DNA from: Fidelibacterota bacterium
GTDB taxonomy: Bacteria; Fidelibacterota; UBA8477; JABMPR01
Assembly: GCA_021734255.1 (NCBI GenBank)
Contig: JAIPJM010000003.1
Coordinates: 1-61,516, forward strand
Direction of reading: 5' to 3'
DNA: 61,516 nucleotides
Shown here: positions 60,562 through 61,516 of the stretch, piece by piece
How positions within the stretch are numbered: position 1 is the stretch's first letter
How the letters are laid out: every line of letters starts with the position of its first letter
The notes under the pieces: generated by a model
The model's database searches: none
What the model was told of the DNA's origin: nothing
What the model saw: only the letters and a program-made list of their open reading frames with translations
Program-made: the position numbers and the translations under genes

Positions 60562-61113
60562 TTAAGCCAATCCGGTCGAATTTGGTGCCACCCCGATCCC
60601 GAAACTCTGGGCCGCTGAGGCCCACTTCTCCCCTTCCTCACCGGAAAAGATGAAGTCTTCCGTGGTCTCCTGGAACAACCAGTCACCGTTTTCGATCTCC
60701 CGTTCCAGCTGACTCTCGCCCCAACCGGCATATCCCAGCATCATCTTGAAGTGCTTGGGACCTGCTCCAGTTTTGATAGCATCCAGGATCTCAGCATCAC
60801 TGGTAAGCGCAAAATGCTCATCAATAGCCACCGTTTCCCCACCTTCCCAGTCTGTGCTGTGGAGCAGGAATGCCCGTTGAAGATCCACGGGACCGCCAAA
60901 ATACATGGTATCAATCACCTCACTGACTGCCGTATCATTCACAATGAGGGTCGGGAAGATCTTTTTCACTGCCTCATCATCGAAGGTCTTGTTGAAGATC
61001 AAGCCCATGGCACCTTTTTCATCATGATCACAGATTAAGACCAGTGCCCGATTGAAATAGGGGTCCTGCATATGCGGCATGGAAATGAGAATATGACCTT
61101 TCATCGAAGCCAT
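60562..61113 (-). CDS. yqgE: YqgE/AlgH family protein
   Basis: This 183-residue protein of the UPF0301 family carries KGHILISMPHMQDPYFNRALVL, then HDEKGAMGLIFNKTFDD, YFGGPVDLQRAFLLHS and MLGYAGWGESQLEREIENGDW. The molecular function is uncertain; homologues affect alginate or virulence gene regulation in some proteobacteria. The 3' end (60562-60630) is duplicated in part at 59691-59759. Start chosen at 61113, although ATG 61104 is also possible. Confidence 0.9.
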   Translation of the reverse strand: MASMKGHILISMPHMQDPYFNRALVLICDHDEKGAMGLIFNKTFDDEAVKKIFPTLIVNDTAVSEVIDTMYFGGPVDLQRAFLLHSTDWEGGETVAIDEHFALTSDAEILDAIKTGAGPKHFKMMLGYAGWGESQLEREIENGDWLFQETTEDFIFSGEEGEKWASAAQSFGIGVAPNSTGLA

Positions 61114-61205
61114 AATTCAACCTTCACCGATGGTGGCGATTGGTAGCGGCACAGGCGCGCCAGAACTGAAAGCAGTGGCAGATGATGACATAAGGCAAAG
61201 AAACC

Positions 61206-61516
61206 CTATTTTGGTGCCAGTATCAATTCATTTATCGCACCCAGCTCATCCCGATCCAGATGCATCTCCACGTATTCTCCGGCCAGCCAGCCATCGATAA
61301 GATCCGTGTAGTGCTCCTGCAAGGGCATGCCGACCTGCCCGGAAGCATTGGCCATGAGACTCCTAGATGCATCCGACATATCAGCGATCATCCGCATGGA
61401 GGCGGTCATCTCAGCCTGATACGGTTTGGTGAACACATGGGTAGCTCGGTTCACGGTCTCACCGTCCCCTCCAATGGGGAAGGGGCCATAATTGAAGAAT
61501 TTCTCGATGATACCAC
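61206..61516 (-). CDS. Penicillin acylase-type protein, C-terminal part (cut by window edge)
   Basis: An open frame enters from the right edge and stops at 61206, giving at least 102 residues. FFNYGPFPIGGDGETVN, then SGQVGMPLQEHYTDLIDGWLAGEYVEM matches the C-terminus of the penicillin amidase family (NTN hydrolases), where a GQSGxPxSxHYxDQ...W...GEY pattern closes the beta chain. The catalytic N-terminal Ser of the beta chain lies outside the window. Substrate class (acyl-homoserine lactones, beta-lactams or others) cannot be told. It is 92 bp upstream of yqgE on the same strand. Confidence 0.7.
   Translation of the reverse strand, partial: GIIEKFFNYGPFPIGGDGETVNRATHVFTKPYQAEMTASMRMIADMSDASRSLMANASGQVGMPLQEHYTDLIDGWLAGEYVEMHLDRDELGAINELILAPK

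Noticed and set aside
1..61516. tRNA, rRNA or known riboswitches
   Set aside because: No cloverleaf, rRNA-like sequence or recognised riboswitch core was seen in any gap; a covariance-model scan was not possible here.

Overview
The window looks like a chromosomal segment of a bacterium from the Fibrobacteres-Chlorobi-Bacteroidetes (FCB) side of the tree, most likely a Candidatus Marinimicrobia (Neomarinimicrobiota)-type lineage. This is inferred from gene content, since there is no rRNA to settle it. The main evidence is a full-length SprA outer-membrane translocon (type IX secretion, T9SS), three PorV/PorQ-like barrels, and at least ten surface proteins ending in a type A C-terminal sorting domain (CTD; YPNPFNP...T-I-YDLP...G-Y...KM). 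There are also many lipoproteins, a CarboxypepD_reg/TonB receptor, a two-subunit class I fumarase and a 2-oxoacid:ferredoxin oxidoreductase.

Layout. Positions 1-117 hold the 3' end of a probable IS110-type transposase. From 13187 down to 177 (minus strand) runs a tightly coupled run of genes: two large secreted CTD proteins (one with a c-type heme motif), a lipoprotein, a TonB-dependent receptor, a PorV-like barrel, an NHL-repeat lipoprotein, a NosL-like protein and a DsbD/TauE-like membrane protein. From 31156 down to 13326 (minus strand) is a second long collinear set: rdgB, sprA, a glutaminyl cyclase-type M28 enzyme, an ATPase, prmA, a lipoprotein, a propeller-CTD protein, two PorV/PorQ-like barrels, and then a class III aminotransferase, a kinase-like DUF6206 protein and a C69/secernin-type hydrolase. 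Positions 31505-35554 hold a 1349-residue multi-repeat CTD protein with its own terminator. Positions 35741-45095 are housekeeping: PBP1A, fumarase, KorAB and a Lon-family protease. Positions 45471-50044 hold an aldehyde dehydrogenase, an acyl-CoA synthetase and an LD-carboxypeptidase.

Positions 50045-60561 look accessory. A plus-strand operon of CTD surface proteins and small lipoproteins is followed by a lone minus-strand lipoprotein. Dispersed palindromes border the region on the left, and a duplicated 3' end of yqgE flanks the lone lipoprotein on the right. yqgE and the C-terminus of a penicillin acylase-type protein close the window.

How it fits together. SprA, PorV/PorQ-like proteins and the CTD proteins form a secretion-and-display system. 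The glutaminyl cyclase next to sprA fits the fact that most predicted signal peptidase I products here start with Gln. Fumarase and KorAB belong to an oxidative or reductive TCA cycle. The most unusual signals are: (i) a short palindrome inserted in frame in the CTDs of four genes; (ii) a 69-bp yqgE tail duplication with mostly synonymous differences; (iii) a 50-bp leader duplicated upstream of two surface-protein genes, one of which lacks its expected ATG; and (iv) the aminotransferase / kinase-like / Ntn-hydrolase trio of unknown pathway.
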